64,000 bases of DNA from an uncultured Lachnospiraceae bacterium. GTDB lineage: Bacteria; Bacillota; Clostridia; Lachnospirales; Lachnospiraceae. Where the stretch lies: the NCBI GenBank assembly GCA_945949085.1, contig CAMFDJ010000002.1, positions 140,747 through 204,746 of the forward strand, given 5' to 3'. How positions within the stretch are numbered: the first letter of the stretch is position 1; the number at the start of each line of letters is the position of its first letter. Shown piece by piece: positions 45,340 to 53,778 of this stretch. The notes under the pieces are model-generated. The model searched no databases. It had not been told where the DNA came from and saw nothing but the letters and a program-made list of their open reading frames with translations. A program made the position numbers and the translations under genes.

Positions 45340-46425
45340 ATGAGTCAGAAAAAAGTAGTGGTAGGCATGTCGGGCGGTGTGGATTCGTCTGTGGCGGCCT
45401 ATCTTTTAAAGGAACAGGGATACGAGGTCATCGGTGTGACCATGCAGATCTGGCAGCAGGAGGATGCCTGCGCTATCTCGGAAAACGGCGGCTGCTGTGG
45501 GTTGTCTGCCGTGGAAGATGCCAGAGCGGTAGCGGGCAGGCTCGGCATCCCGCACTATGTGATGAATTTCAGAAAAGAATTCAAGGAGCATGTCATCGAC
45601 TATTTTACGGCGGAATATCTGCGGGGCAGAACGCCGAATCCGTGCAATGCCTGCAACCGCTTTGTCAAGTGGGAGGCACTTCTTACAAGAAGTCTGGAGA
45701 TTGGGGCGGATTACATCGCGACCGGTCATTATGCGCGCATTGACACGCTTCCAAACGGCAGACTTGCCATCCGCAACAGCGTGACTGCGGCGAAGGACCA
45801 GACCTATGCTTTGTATGCGCTGACGCAGGAGCAGCTGGCAAGGACGCTTCTTCCCGTGGGCAGCTATGAAAAAAGCCGGATCAGACAGATTGCGCAGGAG
45901 ATTGGGCTTGCGGTTGCGCAGAAAAAGGACAGTCAGGATATCTGTTTCATTCCGGACGGCGACTACGGCGCTTTCTTAGAGCGCGAGATACCGGACAAAA
46001 TTCCGGGCGCGGGAAACTTTGTCACAAAGGATGGCGCAGTGCTCGGAGTGCACAAGGGAATCACACATTACACCATCGGGCAGAGAAAGGGACTGGGCAT
46101 CGCCATGGGACATCCCGTGTTCGTCTCAGAGATCAGACCTGATACCAATGAAGTGGTTATTGGGGAAAACGAGGATATTTTCCGGTCGGAGCTTTTCTGC
46201 GACCATCTGAATTTTATGGGCATTAAGGACGTACCGGAGGGACAGACACTTTCCTGCATGGCTAAGGTGCGCTATGCCCACAAAGGCACGCAGTGCCGGG
46301 TAGAGAGAGCGGGAGAAGATTGCCTTAAGGTAACTTTTGAGGAACCGGTCAGAGCAATCACACCCGGGCAGGCAGTTGTCTTTTATGACGGTGAGTATGT
46401 GCTCGGCGGCGGACTGATCCGGTGA
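45340..46425 (+). CDS. mnmA: tRNA-specific 2-thiouridylase MnmA
   Basis: 361 residues. Thiolates U34 in tRNA-Lys, -Glu and -Gln using sulfur from the desulfurase. PP-loop [14 protein letters not shown] at the start, first catalytic Cys in [12 protein letters not shown], second in [15 protein letters not shown], and [12 protein letters not shown] are intact. ATG 45340 has GAAAGGTTGAG upstream. Neighbour of nifS-nifU, which fits a sulfur relay. Confidence 0.97.
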   Translation: MSQKKVVVGMSGGVDSSVAAYLLKEQGYEVIGVTMQIWQQEDACAISENGGCCGLSAVEDARAVAGRLGIPHYVMNFRKEFKEHVIDYFTAEYLRGRTPNPCNACNRFVKWEALLTRSLEIGADYIATGHYARIDTLPNGRLAIRNSVTAAKDQTYALYALTQEQLARTLLPVGSYEKSRIRQIAQEIGLAVAQKKDSQDICFIPDGDYGAFLEREIPDKIPGAGNFVTKDGAVLGVHKGITHYTIGQRKGLGIAMGHPVFVSEIRPDTNEVVIGENEDIFRSELFCDHLNFMGIKDVPEGQTLSCMAKVRYAHKGTQCRVERAGEDCLKVTFEEPVRAITPGQAVVFYDGEYVLGGGLIR

Positions 46426-46473
46426 CAGATGAATCATGGGCAGACGATACAAAATAATTGGCAGATTAAAATG

Positions 46474-46520
46474 ACAGGTCATGTATACCTGATAGAGCGG
46501 CATACATGACCTGTTTGATT
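46474..46520. terminator. Terminator between convergent mnmA and amidase genes
   Basis: ACAGGTCATGTAT (46474-46486) is a perfect 13-bp inverted repeat with ATACATGACCTGT (46502-46514). A T-rich tail follows on the plus side and an A run precedes it. Confidence 0.8.
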
Positions 46521-46577
46521 TTGCCTGCATATATCTTTGTATCAGTAGGGGTATTCTTGTGTAGTGGCAAGTACTTG

Positions 46578-48329
46578 TCACGGTTCAATCAGACAGAATT
46601 CATATCCGAGCGCTCTTGCTTTATCAATAAAATCGCCGAGCACTGCGGCATTTGTGGCAGATTGTCCGTGCAACAAATAAATGGCACCCGGATGAAGTTT
46701 GTCGATCATTTTTTGCAGGCTTTCCGCCGGATCAGGCTGGTTGTCAACATCATAATCCAGATAAGCATAGCTCCAGAAGATACTCTCATAATTACAATTA
46801 TTGACTACGGCAAGGGACTGCTCGCTGAATTTACCTGCCGGGAAACGGAACAGATACATGGAATACTCATATTGCTCACGCATGTATGCGTCTGTCTGCA
46901 TGATTTCATTTGTCTGGGTATTGATATCCTGGGAAGGAAGACCGCCAGACGGGTGCGTCGCGGAGTGGTTGCCGATGACATGACCTTCCGCGATCATGCG
47001 CCGGATCAGATCGGGCTGATTCTGGGCATAGGGGAGTGTGACAAAGAAGGTGGCAGGTGCCTCCTTTTCTTTCAGCACATCCAGAATATCCGAAGTGGTT
47101 CCATATTCATATCCTTCGTCAATCGTCAGATATATTTTTTTGCGACCATCTGTCGTGAGAGGACTTGTCATATCTACAAAACGCGCATGATAGTCCTTGT
47201 ATTTTTCTTCATACTGCACGGCGGTGACAGGACGGTTTTCCTCATCGGTATGAACACCCTGCCCGTAACTTTGGCATTCGTTATCCAGAGCTTCCACATT
47301 TTCAATCACGATATTTGTGATATTTTTACCGGTCTCATCCGGCATGTTGCCCGGCACATCGCCACCGGCTGTTTCAGATACTTCACCGGAAACAGCATCG
47401 GAAACTTCATCGGAAACATCATCAGTAACTTCATCAGATTCCCCAGCAGCTTCTGTATGATTTTCCACATCAGTTGCCCCATTAGATATTGGTTTGTCTA
47501 TATTTACAGAAGGAGACTGGCTTGTTTCACTTTTGCAGGTGGTATATGTAGTCATGATCGCCTCTGCGATTGCCTCGGCATATTCTGTCAAATGGGTATC
47601 AAACAGCCGGTTATCCTCACTGTCGTTGATAAAGCCAAGCTCCAGAATACAGGCGGGCATTTCGGCATTGGCGGTAATGTAATAATCTTCTTCGGCGTCA
47701 TCATAGCTTCCCTGTTTGATGCCTCTGTTTCTGGATATCCCGACTTCCTCCAAAGCAGACAGGATGTTTGAGGCAAGTGCAATGGTCTCCTCGTCAGCCT
47801 GACTGCTGATCCAGCCTTCAGCGCCGTTTCCCTTCCCTTTATTGCGGTGCAGGGAAATCATATAATCGGCCTTGGCATCTGCAGCGGTTTTGCATCGCTG
47901 GGACAGATAGAGAGAAGTATCGTCTTCCCTTGTCATGATGACATCGATCTGCAGCTTAGAGAGTGCTTCCGAAAGGGCGAGAGCGAGCTTTAGCGTGTCA
48001 TCCTTTTCAATTCGCCCTTTGCTGTCGCTGCCGATATCTTTACCGCCGTGACCTGCGTCTATGCAGACTGTAAAAAGTCCGGTCTCTGCTTCCGGTTCTC
48101 CCTCTGCGAGGCCATCTTCCGCCTGCGCGTCAGTCAAAAAGGCCTCCGCGCTGTCTGCGGCAGAGGAGGTGTTATAGAGACGTACTTTTCGAATCGCAAT
48201 GATCAGACAAGAAATGATAAAAACTGAAACTGCAATCATACAGATTATTCGAATCAATTGAATGCGCCTGTTGCGTTTTTGCTGCTGTTTTGAGAATCGG
48301 TTGGGCTGTCTGCTTTTGTAATCTGTCAT
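46578..48329 (-). CDS. CwlD-like amidase fused to PdaA-like polysaccharide deacetylase
   Basis: 583 residues. After one membrane anchor (residues about 25-48), an Amidase_3 domain spans about 85-265. It shows CIDAGHGGKDIG, a Glu in GRIEKDDTL, SLHRN and the catalytic Glu in CILELGFIND. A Ser/Asp/Glu linker with repeated SDEV-like units (about 275-330) leads to a NodB deacetylase domain at about 380-583. Its motif 1 is LTIDEGYEYG, with Glu in place of the usual second Asp, as in PdaA (DEGYENG). Motif 2 is GNHSATHPS. CwlD and PdaA act in turn to make muramic-delta-lactam in spore cortex, so one chain may do both steps. AGAGAGGA precedes the ATG. Length and motifs are seen; the cortex role is inferred. 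Confidence 0.9.
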   Translation of the reverse strand: MTDYKSRQPNRFSKQQQKRNRRIQLIRIICMIAVSVFIISCLIIAIRKVRLYNTSSAADSAEAFLTDAQAEDGLAEGEPEAETGLFTVCIDAGHGGKDIGSDSKGRIEKDDTLKLALALSEALSKLQIDVIMTREDDTSLYLSQRCKTAADAKADYMISLHRNKGKGNGAEGWISSQADEETIALASNILSALEEVGISRNRGIKQGSYDDAEEDYYITANAEMPACILELGFINDSEDNRLFDTHLTEYAEAIAEAIMTTYTTCKSETSQSPSVNIDKPISNGATDVENHTEAAGESDEVTDDVSDEVSDAVSGEVSETAGGDVPGNMPDETGKNITNIVIENVEALDNECQSYGQGVHTDEENRPVTAVQYEEKYKDYHARFVDMTSPLTTDGRKKIYLTIDEGYEYGTTSDILDVLKEKEAPATFFVTLPYAQNQPDLIRRMIAEGHVIGNHSATHPSGGLPSQDINTQTNEIMQTDAYMREQYEYSMYLFRFPAGKFSEQSLAVVNNCNYESIFWSYAYLDYDVDNQPDPAESLQKMIDKLHPGAIYLLHGQSATNAAVLGDFIDKARALGYEFCLIEP

Positions 48330-48479
48330 GGGAAATCCTCTCTTCGTCTGTATGGTACTTTTCAGTATACCCGGATAAAAAAATGGGACAAGAGGGCGAC
48401 AGAAATCTTAAATAAAACTTCATTTTTGACAAAAATAAACGGAAAAATATGCCAAAAAACATGATAAAAAACATTTTAC

Positions 48480-48508
48480 TTGCCAGAAAGAGCCAAAAGC
48501 AGTATGAT
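48480..48508 (+). promoter_or_regulatory. thi operon promoter
   Basis: TTGCCA (48480-48485) and TATGAT (48503-48508), spacer 17 bp, about 17 bp before the TPP aptamer. Confidence 0.75.
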
Positions 48509-48524
48509 TGTGTTTGGAATAACA

Positions 48525-48606
48525 GACGGGAGCTTGTAGACAGGCTGAGAGGAAGGTGTGACCTTCGACCGGTGACCTGATTTGGATAATGCCAACGTAG
48601 GGATAC
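48525..48606 (+). promoter_or_regulatory. TPP riboswitch (THI element)
   Basis: GGCTGAGA (48543-48550), the short GAAGG/CCTTC arm, ACCTGAT (48575-48581), GGATAATGCCA and CGTAGGGA (48595-48603) are the conserved TPP aptamer elements in order. Downstream, AATACG/CGTATT (48611-48616, 48635-48640) may act as antiterminator or spacer stem, and a terminator follows at 48655. TPP binding should shut off the thiamine salvage genes. Confidence 0.93.
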
Positions 48607-48654
48607 TTAAAATACGCGTAGTGTAGTATGGTAGCGTATTGTATTGTATGTGAG

Positions 48655-48687
48655 CGGGAATTGCCGGATCGGGTGATTCCCGTTTTG
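48655..48687 (+). terminator. TPP riboswitch terminator
   Basis: CGGGAAT (48655-48661) pairs with ATTCCCG (48676-48682), then TTTTG. Placed about 50 bp after the aptamer as its expression platform. Confidence 0.75.
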
Positions 48688-48693
48688 TGATTC

Positions 48694-48904
48694 TACGATT
48701 CACTGTGCCAATGCTGAAATTTGTGAATCGTTACTATTCTGCGGAGAAAGGAGTGGAAGAGCATCCCGGGAAGGGCGGGCAGAAGGGGAGCGCCTTGTGC
48801 CTTGTAATGACAGCGATGGGAAGCCGTGTTCCGGCGTGAGAGGAAGCCAGTAAGCTTCGACCGAAAAACCAAATGCGTAGCTATGTCAGATCGTACATAC
48901 GCAT
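48694..48904 (+). repeat. Structured leader remnants between riboswitch terminator and thiW
   Basis: Three things lie here. ACGATTCAC/GTGAATCGT (48695-48703, 48723-48731) is a perfect 9-bp inverted repeat whose left end (TACGATTCAC, then GTGCC) matches the boundary of the array at 31222. A stretch GTGAGAGGAAGC...GCTTCGACCG (48836-48862) resembles the TPP aptamer segment GCTGAGAGGAAGG...CCTTCGACCG, like a decayed second aptamer. ATGCGTA/TACGCAT (48873-48879, 48898-48904) closes the region. No gene is seen in 48690-48960. Confidence 0.55.
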
Positions 48905-48965
48905 ATCACTTTGGGAGCGACGCTGTGATTGCCGCTTACCACTTATTTCAAAGGAGAAAATCAAA

Positions 48966-49472
48966 ATGAAGAAAAATCAAACCAAGAAATTATGTATTGC
49001 AGGTGTATTATGTGCAGTTGCCGTAGTAGGCAGTTTTATCTCTTTCCCGGTTCTGGGAAGTAAATGTGCGCCCGTGCAGCACATGGTCAATATCATTTGT
49101 GCGGTTGTGTTAGGTCCTGCTTATGGCGTGTCTGTTGCCTTTGCGGCAAGCCTGATCCGCAACCTTCTGGGGCTTGGAAGCCTGATGGCATTTCCGGGCA
49201 GCATGTTTGGCGCCCTGCTCTGCGGTCTTGCATACAAATTCAAAAAAAATATTCCGTTGACGCTGGTCGCTGAAGTGTTCGGCACAGCTGTGCTCGGCGG
49301 TCTTTGTGCCTATCCGGTTGCCATATTCTTTATGGGTGTAGATGGCGGTAAGGTTGCTTTTTATGCCTATATCATTCCTTTCCTGATCTCCACTGCAGCC
49401 GGTGCGATTTTATCAGGTATTCTGCTTGGAGCGGTGAAAAGAACGGGGATTTTGGACAGTCTTGCAGAGTAA
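48966..49472 (+). CDS. thiW: ECF transporter S component ThiW (thiazole uptake)
   Basis: 168 residues, five to six membrane helices. FPVLGSKCAPVQHMVNIICAV, then GPAYGVSVAFAASLIRNLLG and LMAFPGSMFGALLCG, are typical of ThiW, the predicted substrate-binding subunit for hydroxyethylthiazole. The ECF ATPases and T subunit must lie elsewhere. ATG 48966 has AAAGGAGAAAATC upstream; an in-frame ATG at 48873 lies in a hairpin and has no binding site. First gene under the TPP riboswitch. Confidence 0.9.
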   Translation: MKKNQTKKLCIAGVLCAVAVVGSFISFPVLGSKCAPVQHMVNIICAVVLGPAYGVSVAFAASLIRNLLGLGSLMAFPGSMFGALLCGLAYKFKKNIPLTLVAEVFGTAVLGGLCAYPVAIFFMGVDGGKVAFYAYIIPFLISTAAGAILSGILLGAVKRTGILDSLAE

Positions 49473-49625
49473 CCGGATGTGATAGTCGATCACGACAAAT
49501 GATCGCGAAATAATTCATGAATTACAGCAAATCATAGGTGCTTGCGAAAACTTCAAAAACTTAGATGTGGATTGTACAGTCTGCTACATAACCATGGCAG
49601 AAAATAATCGTATGAGGAAAGAACT

Positions 49626-50447
49626 ATGCTAGGGAAAATGCTTGAAAATGTCAGGGGCAAAAAGCCCCTGATCCATAATATTACAAATTATGTAACAGTA
49701 AATGATTGTGCCAATATCCTGCTTGCCTGTGGCGCATCTCCAATCATGTCGGACGATATTGGAGAGGTGGAGGAGATCACGGCGCTTTGCAGCGGACTTG
49801 TGATTAATATCGGCACATTAAACCAGCGTACCATTCCGGCGATGCTGGCAGCAGGAAAGAAGGCAAATGCGCTGGGACATCCCACCGTGCTCGATCCGGT
49901 CGGGGCAGGCGCATCAAAGCTTCGGACAGAAACAGCGCTCTCGCTGCTTCGGGGAATCCGTTTTTCCGTGATCCGTGGCAACATCTCCGAGATAAAGACA
50001 CTTGCCGGCGCAAGCGGAAGTACAAAGGGCGTGGATGCGGATGGCAGCGACGCGGTGACGGAGGATCATTTGCAGGAGGCTGTCGCCTTTGCCAAAGATT
50101 TTGCAAGGCAGACAGGAGCGGTTATCGCGATCACGGGCGCCATAGATATTGTTGCAGACGCTGACAGGGCATTTTGCATTTTTAACGGTAATCCTATGAT
50201 GAGTCTGGTTACCGGAACGGGCTGCCAGCTCTCTGCCCTGACGGCGGCGTTTGTCTGTGCCAATCAGGATGAAGTACTAAGCGCAGCTGCGGCTGCGGTC
50301 ACAACCATGGGTGTCTGCGGCGAGCTTGCTTTTGGACGGCTGGCGCCGGAAGATGGAAATGCCACTTATCGCAATTACATCATTGATGCGGTCAGTCACA
50401 TCAGAGGTGATGTGTTGGAAAAATATGCGAAATATCAAATTATTTGA
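49626..50447 (+). CDS. thiM: Hydroxyethylthiazole kinase
   Basis: 273 residues, ribokinase-like fold. Phosphorylates the thiazole moiety brought in by ThiW. HNITNYVTVNDCANILLACG, DPVGAGASKLR, VIRGNISEI and VTGTGCQLSALTAA (catalytic Cys) are intact. GAGGAAAG precedes the ATG. 153 bp separate it from thiW; nothing distinct was seen there. Confidence 0.96.
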   Translation: MLGKMLENVRGKKPLIHNITNYVTVNDCANILLACGASPIMSDDIGEVEEITALCSGLVINIGTLNQRTIPAMLAAGKKANALGHPTVLDPVGAGASKLRTETALSLLRGIRFSVIRGNISEIKTLAGASGSTKGVDADGSDAVTEDHLQEAVAFAKDFARQTGAVIAITGAIDIVADADRAFCIFNGNPMMSLVTGTGCQLSALTAAFVCANQDEVLSAAAAAVTTMGVCGELAFGRLAPEDGNATYRNYIIDAVSHIRGDVLEKYAKYQII

Positions 50448-50526
50448 TAGAATGCATGATAGAGAAAGATGAAATGCTAATTGCCGGACTGAATCTTGCA
50501 ATAGGAGTGAAAAGAGGAAAGAAAAG

Positions 50527-51168
50527 ATGAGATGCAGCAAAGAGACCATGCTTTTGTACGCTGTGACGGACAGAAGCTGGGTTAAAGAACAGACTTTTTA
50601 TGAGCAGGTGGAAAGCGCTTTAAAGGGCGGCGTCACCTGCGTGCAGCTAAGAGAAAAGGATTTATCCGAGGAGGATTTTTTAGAGGAAGCGCTTGCCATC
50701 AGAGCACTCTGCCATGACTATGGGGTGCCCTTTCTCATCAACGACAATGTGGAGCTTGCCATAAAATGCGGAGCGGACGGTGTCCACGTCGGACAAAAAG
50801 ATATGGAGGCGGGACATGTCCGCAGCCTTGTGGGAGATGAGATGATAATCGGCGTTTCTGCGCAGACAGTTGAACAGGCTGTCAGAGCGCAGGAAGCAGG
50901 GGCAGATTACCTCGGTGTGGGAGCGGTCTTTTCAACCTCGACCAAGGCAGATGCGATGGACGTTTCCCATGAGACATTGCGGAAAATCTGCGAGAGCGTT
51001 TCCATTCCGGTGGTTGCAATCGGCGGTATCAATCGAAATAATATAATGGAGCTTTCGGGTAGCGGAATTTGCGGTGTTGCACTTGTCTCTGCCATTTTTG
51101 CCAGCAAAGATATCGAAGATGAGTGCCGCATGCTGAAAAAACTTTCGAGTGAGATGATAAAAGTATGA
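50527..51168 (+). CDS. thiE: Thiamine-phosphate synthase
   Basis: 213 residues, TIM barrel. Joins HMP-PP and thiazole phosphate to thiamine monophosphate. LYAVTDRSW, TCVQLREKDLSEEDFL, LINDNVELA, DGVHVGQKDM, VGVSAQT-like GVSAQTVEQA, GVGAVFSTSTK and AIGGINRNN are visible. AGAGGAAAG precedes the ATG. Overlaps the HAD gene by 4 bases. Confidence 0.97.
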   Translation: MRCSKETMLLYAVTDRSWVKEQTFYEQVESALKGGVTCVQLREKDLSEEDFLEEALAIRALCHDYGVPFLINDNVELAIKCGADGVHVGQKDMEAGHVRSLVGDEMIIGVSAQTVEQAVRAQEAGADYLGVGAVFSTSTKADAMDVSHETLRKICESVSIPVVAIGGINRNNIMELSGSGICGVALVSAIFASKDIEDECRMLKKLSSEMIKV

Positions 51169-51830
51169 TAAAGGGTGCAATTTTTGATATGGACGGTACA
51201 CTTCTGGATTCCATGTATATCTGGAATCATATCGCATCCGACTATTTGAAAAAACATGGCGTCAGACCAAGAGCAGATCTTGACGAGAAGGTCAGCCGGA
51301 TGACGCTTTCACAGGCGGCTGCCTATATCAAAGAAACTTATGTGATAGAGCGTACAGAGGATCAAATCGTCAGTGATGTCAATGAAATCGTGGCAGACTT
51401 TTACCGATATAGGGCAGAACCCAAAGACGGCATCAGGGAGCTTCTTGCATTTTTGCAGAAAAAAGGCGTGCGGATGTGCGTGGCAACCGTTTCGCATCCT
51501 TCTCTTGCCACTGCGGCGTTAGAAAGATGCGGGCTGGATGCATATTTTGTCCGGATTCTGACCTGCAATGAAGTGGGACATGGCAAGGATGAACCCTTTC
51601 TTTACCGGGAATGCCAAAAGATCCTCGGCACGAAAAAGGAAGAAACCCTCGTGTTTGAGGATGCGCTGCATGCATTGCAGACTGCAGGAAAAGACGGATT
51701 TATGACTGTCGGTATTTTTGATGCGAGTGAACCCTGTCAGAAGGAAATGCAGGAGAGCGCGGATTTGTACCTGACAGATTTCAGAGATTTAGAACGGGTT
51801 CGCGAGCGTTTTTTTGAAGCGGATATGTGA
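51165..51830 (+). CDS. HAD-family phosphatase in the thi operon
   Basis: 221 residues. HAD subfamily IA: motif I FDMDGTLLDS, helical cap domain, motif II VATVSHPS, Lys region and motif IV FEDALHAL. The start overlaps thiE by ATGA. ThiE makes thiamine monophosphate while ThiN, encoded two genes on, needs free thiamine; no ThiL is present. A TMP phosphatase is therefore the most economical role, but HMP-P or a housekeeping phosphatase are alternatives. The substrate is inferred from position only. Confidence 0.82.
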   Translation: MIKGAIFDMDGTLLDSMYIWNHIASDYLKKHGVRPRADLDEKVSRMTLSQAAAYIKETYVIERTEDQIVSDVNEIVADFYRYRAEPKDGIRELLAFLQKKGVRMCVATVSHPSLATAALERCGLDAYFVRILTCNEVGHGKDEPFLYRECQKILGTKKEETLVFEDALHALQTAGKDGFMTVGIFDASEPCQKEMQESADLYLTDFRDLERVRERFFEADM

Positions 51831-51834
51831 AATA

Positions 51835-52060
51835 CACATGACGGGGTGATTGCGAAACAAGTTTCTTATTTGTCACAGATCGTACAATCCGCACAAATCC
51901 CCGCAGAGCGCTCACGCTCCGACTGATTTGCAGCGGTACTAAGGCTCGACAGAACCTCGCCAAGTACCGGCAAATCACACGGCCTGCTTAGGATTTATGT
52001 GTCTTGTACATCTGTATCATCTATATTGGAGTTTCGCAATCACCTTAATTCACATGATGG
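51835..52060 (+). repeat. Structured mobile-like repeat, copy 2, with flanking direct repeats
   Basis: The element occupies 51845-52044 (200 bp). Ends GGTGATTGCGAAAC and GTTTCGCAATCACC form a perfect 14-bp inverted repeat. Internal arms match copy 1: GTACAA/TTGTAC, GATTTGC/GCAAATC, GGTAC/GTACC and a small hairpin GAGCG/CGCTC. Compared with copy 1, the end pair C/G has become T/A on both sides, a compensating change. CACATGACGG (51835-51844) and CACATGATGG (52051-52060) flank it as near-identical direct repeats. It separates the HAD gene from thiD and carries no conserved open frame. Confidence 0.87.
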
Positions 52061-52077
52061 AAAAAGGAGAAGAATAC

Positions 52078-52923
52078 GTGAAAACAGCACTATCAATTGC
52101 CGGGAGTGATTCCTGCGGAGGCGCAGGGATTCAGGCAGATATCAAGACAATGACAATGAACGGCGTGTATGCGATGACGGCGGTCACGGCTCTGACGGCG
52201 CAGAATACGACAGGGGTTACAGGGATTTTGGAGTCGACACCTGATTTTTTGAAAAAACAGCTCGATGCAGTCTTTGCGGATATTTACCCGGATGCGGTCA
52301 AAATCGGCATGGTGGCATCCAAAGAACTGATTGGGACGATAGCAGAACGACTGCGCTATTACGGGGCAAAAAATATCGTGGTCGATCCCGTTATGGTGGC
52401 AACGAGTGGTTCGTCGCTGCTCAAAACAGATGCCGTGGAGGCACTGATCAGGGAGCTTTTGCCAATCGCAACAGTCGTGACACCGAACATTCCGGAGGCG
52501 GAAATTCTTGCAGGCATGCCCATAAATGATTCCGGTGATATGGAAAAGGCAGCACGGAAAATTGCGGAGAATATGAAGAAGGAAGCAGAAAAGCTGGGGA
52601 AAAAGCAGGGCTGCGCAGTCCTTCTCAAAGGCGGACATGCCATTTTGGATGCAAATGATCTTCTTTTTGCTGACGGGAGAGCTGTCTGGTTTTCAGGCAG
52701 GCGTATCGATACGCCCAATACACATGGAACCGGATGCACTTTGTCAAGTGCCATTGCCTCCAATCTGGCAAAGGGCTTTTCTCTTGAAACATCTGTACAG
52801 CGTGCGAAAGACTACATTTCAGGAGCGCTTTCGGCAGGGCTTGATCTTGGCAGGGGAAGCGGACCGATGCAGCATAATTTTGCGCTCCGGGGAGAATTCG
52901 CCCGGGAAGCCGAGAATGCATAA
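52078..52923 (+). CDS. thiD: Hydroxymethylpyrimidine (phosphate) kinase
   Basis: 281 residues, ribokinase fold. Phosphorylates HMP to HMP-P and HMP-PP. ALSIAGSDSCGGAGIQADIKTM, VVDPVMVATSG, TPNIPEAEIL, LLKGGHA and HGTGCTLSSAIASNLA are intact. The start is a GTG at 52078 with AAAGGAGA 8 bases upstream; the ATGs at 52054 and 52057 fall in the flanking direct repeat and have no binding site. It continues the thi operon after the inserted repeat. Confidence 0.95.
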   Translation: MKTALSIAGSDSCGGAGIQADIKTMTMNGVYAMTAVTALTAQNTTGVTGILESTPDFLKKQLDAVFADIYPDAVKIGMVASKELIGTIAERLRYYGAKNIVVDPVMVATSGSSLLKTDAVEALIRELLPIATVVTPNIPEAEILAGMPINDSGDMEKAARKIAENMKKEAEKLGKKQGCAVLLKGGHAILDANDLLFADGRAVWFSGRRIDTPNTHGTGCTLSSAIASNLAKGFSLETSVQRAKDYISGALSAGLDLGRGSGPMQHNFALRGEFAREAENA

Positions 52924-53070
52924 CTTGCAAGGCAGAAAGTGCGGAGGAAGCAAAACAGGGCCGGGATATGATAGAAGTGTCAGGGCAAACAGAGGGACAA
53001 AATTTTAGGGTAGATACTATGAAGAAACAATGTAGAAACAATGCAGGCAGCATAAAAAGGGAGTGAAAAG

Positions 53071-53778
53071 ATGCGTAGATGTGTCATCATAGGCGGTGCC
53101 AAAATAACACAATATGAGAGAGTGCGCAGCTATCTGCAAGAAGATGATTTTATCATATGCTGTGACAGTGGCCTGTATCATCAGGAAGGTCTTGAGGTCA
53201 CGCCGGATTTGATTGTGGGTGACTTTGATTCCCACCCGATGCCGGAGGCCTGTGAGAAAAGACAGGATGCAAACATGCAGTGTGAAATCGGGCATCGCAG
53301 TGACGCATGGATGGAGCAGCATCCGGAGATCATCGTTTTGCCCTGCGAAAAGGATGACACCGATACCTTTTTTGCTGCAAAAGAGGCGCTGCGGCGTGGA
53401 TTCCGTGACTTCTTATTGCTTGGTGCCGTCGGCGGGAGACTGGACCATACGCTCGGCAATCTGTCCGTTTTACAGATGTTACATGGCAAAGGATGCCATG
53501 CTGTTTTGGTGGATGACTTTTCCGAGATGGAGATGGTAGGGAAAACACCGGTGTCTGTGGATGATACAGTTTCCTTTTTCTCCCTGCTCAATATTTCCGG
53601 CGTGGCGAGAGATATCCACATTACAAATGCAAAATACCCCTTAGATGGCGGCGAAATAACCTGTGATTACCAGTACGGCATCAGCAATGAAGTGCTGCCG
53701 GGCCTGGTGGCAACCGTTTCGGTCGGTGAGGGTGTACTGCTCCTTTTGCGGGTGGTGCGAGAGGATGAAAGATTTTAG
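53071..53778 (+). CDS. thiN: Thiamine pyrophosphokinase
   Basis: 235 residues. Transfers pyrophosphate from ATP to thiamine, giving TPP. CCDSGLYHQEGLEVTPDLIVGDFDS, CEKDDTDTFFAAKEAL and LLGAVGGRLDHTLGNL are the family motifs; YGISNEVLPG closes the protein. AAAAGGGAGTG precedes the ATG. About 147 bp of featureless sequence separates it from thiD. Last gene of the salvage operon. Confidence 0.94.
   Translation: MRRCVIIGGAKITQYERVRSYLQEDDFIICCDSGLYHQEGLEVTPDLIVGDFDSHPMPEACEKRQDANMQCEIGHRSDAWMEQHPEIIVLPCEKDDTDTFFAAKEALRRGFRDFLLLGAVGGRLDHTLGNLSVLQMLHGKGCHAVLVDDFSEMEMVGKTPVSVDDTVSFFSLLNISGVARDIHITNAKYPLDGGEITCDYQYGISNEVLPGLVATVSVGEGVLLLLRVVREDERF

Noticed and set aside
46506..47771. 421-codon open frame antisense to the amidase-deacetylase gene
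   Set aside because: It mirrors a well-supported coding gene with clear motifs; its own translation shows no family pattern and no binding site.
48426..48454. TTGACA at 48426 as the thi promoter -35
   Set aside because: No acceptable -10 at 16-18 bp; the TTGCCA/TATGAT pair at 48480-48508 is better placed.
48873..48965. Upstream in-frame start for thiW
   Set aside because: No ribosome binding site, lies in an inverted repeat, and would add 31 hydrophilic residues not expected before the first helix.
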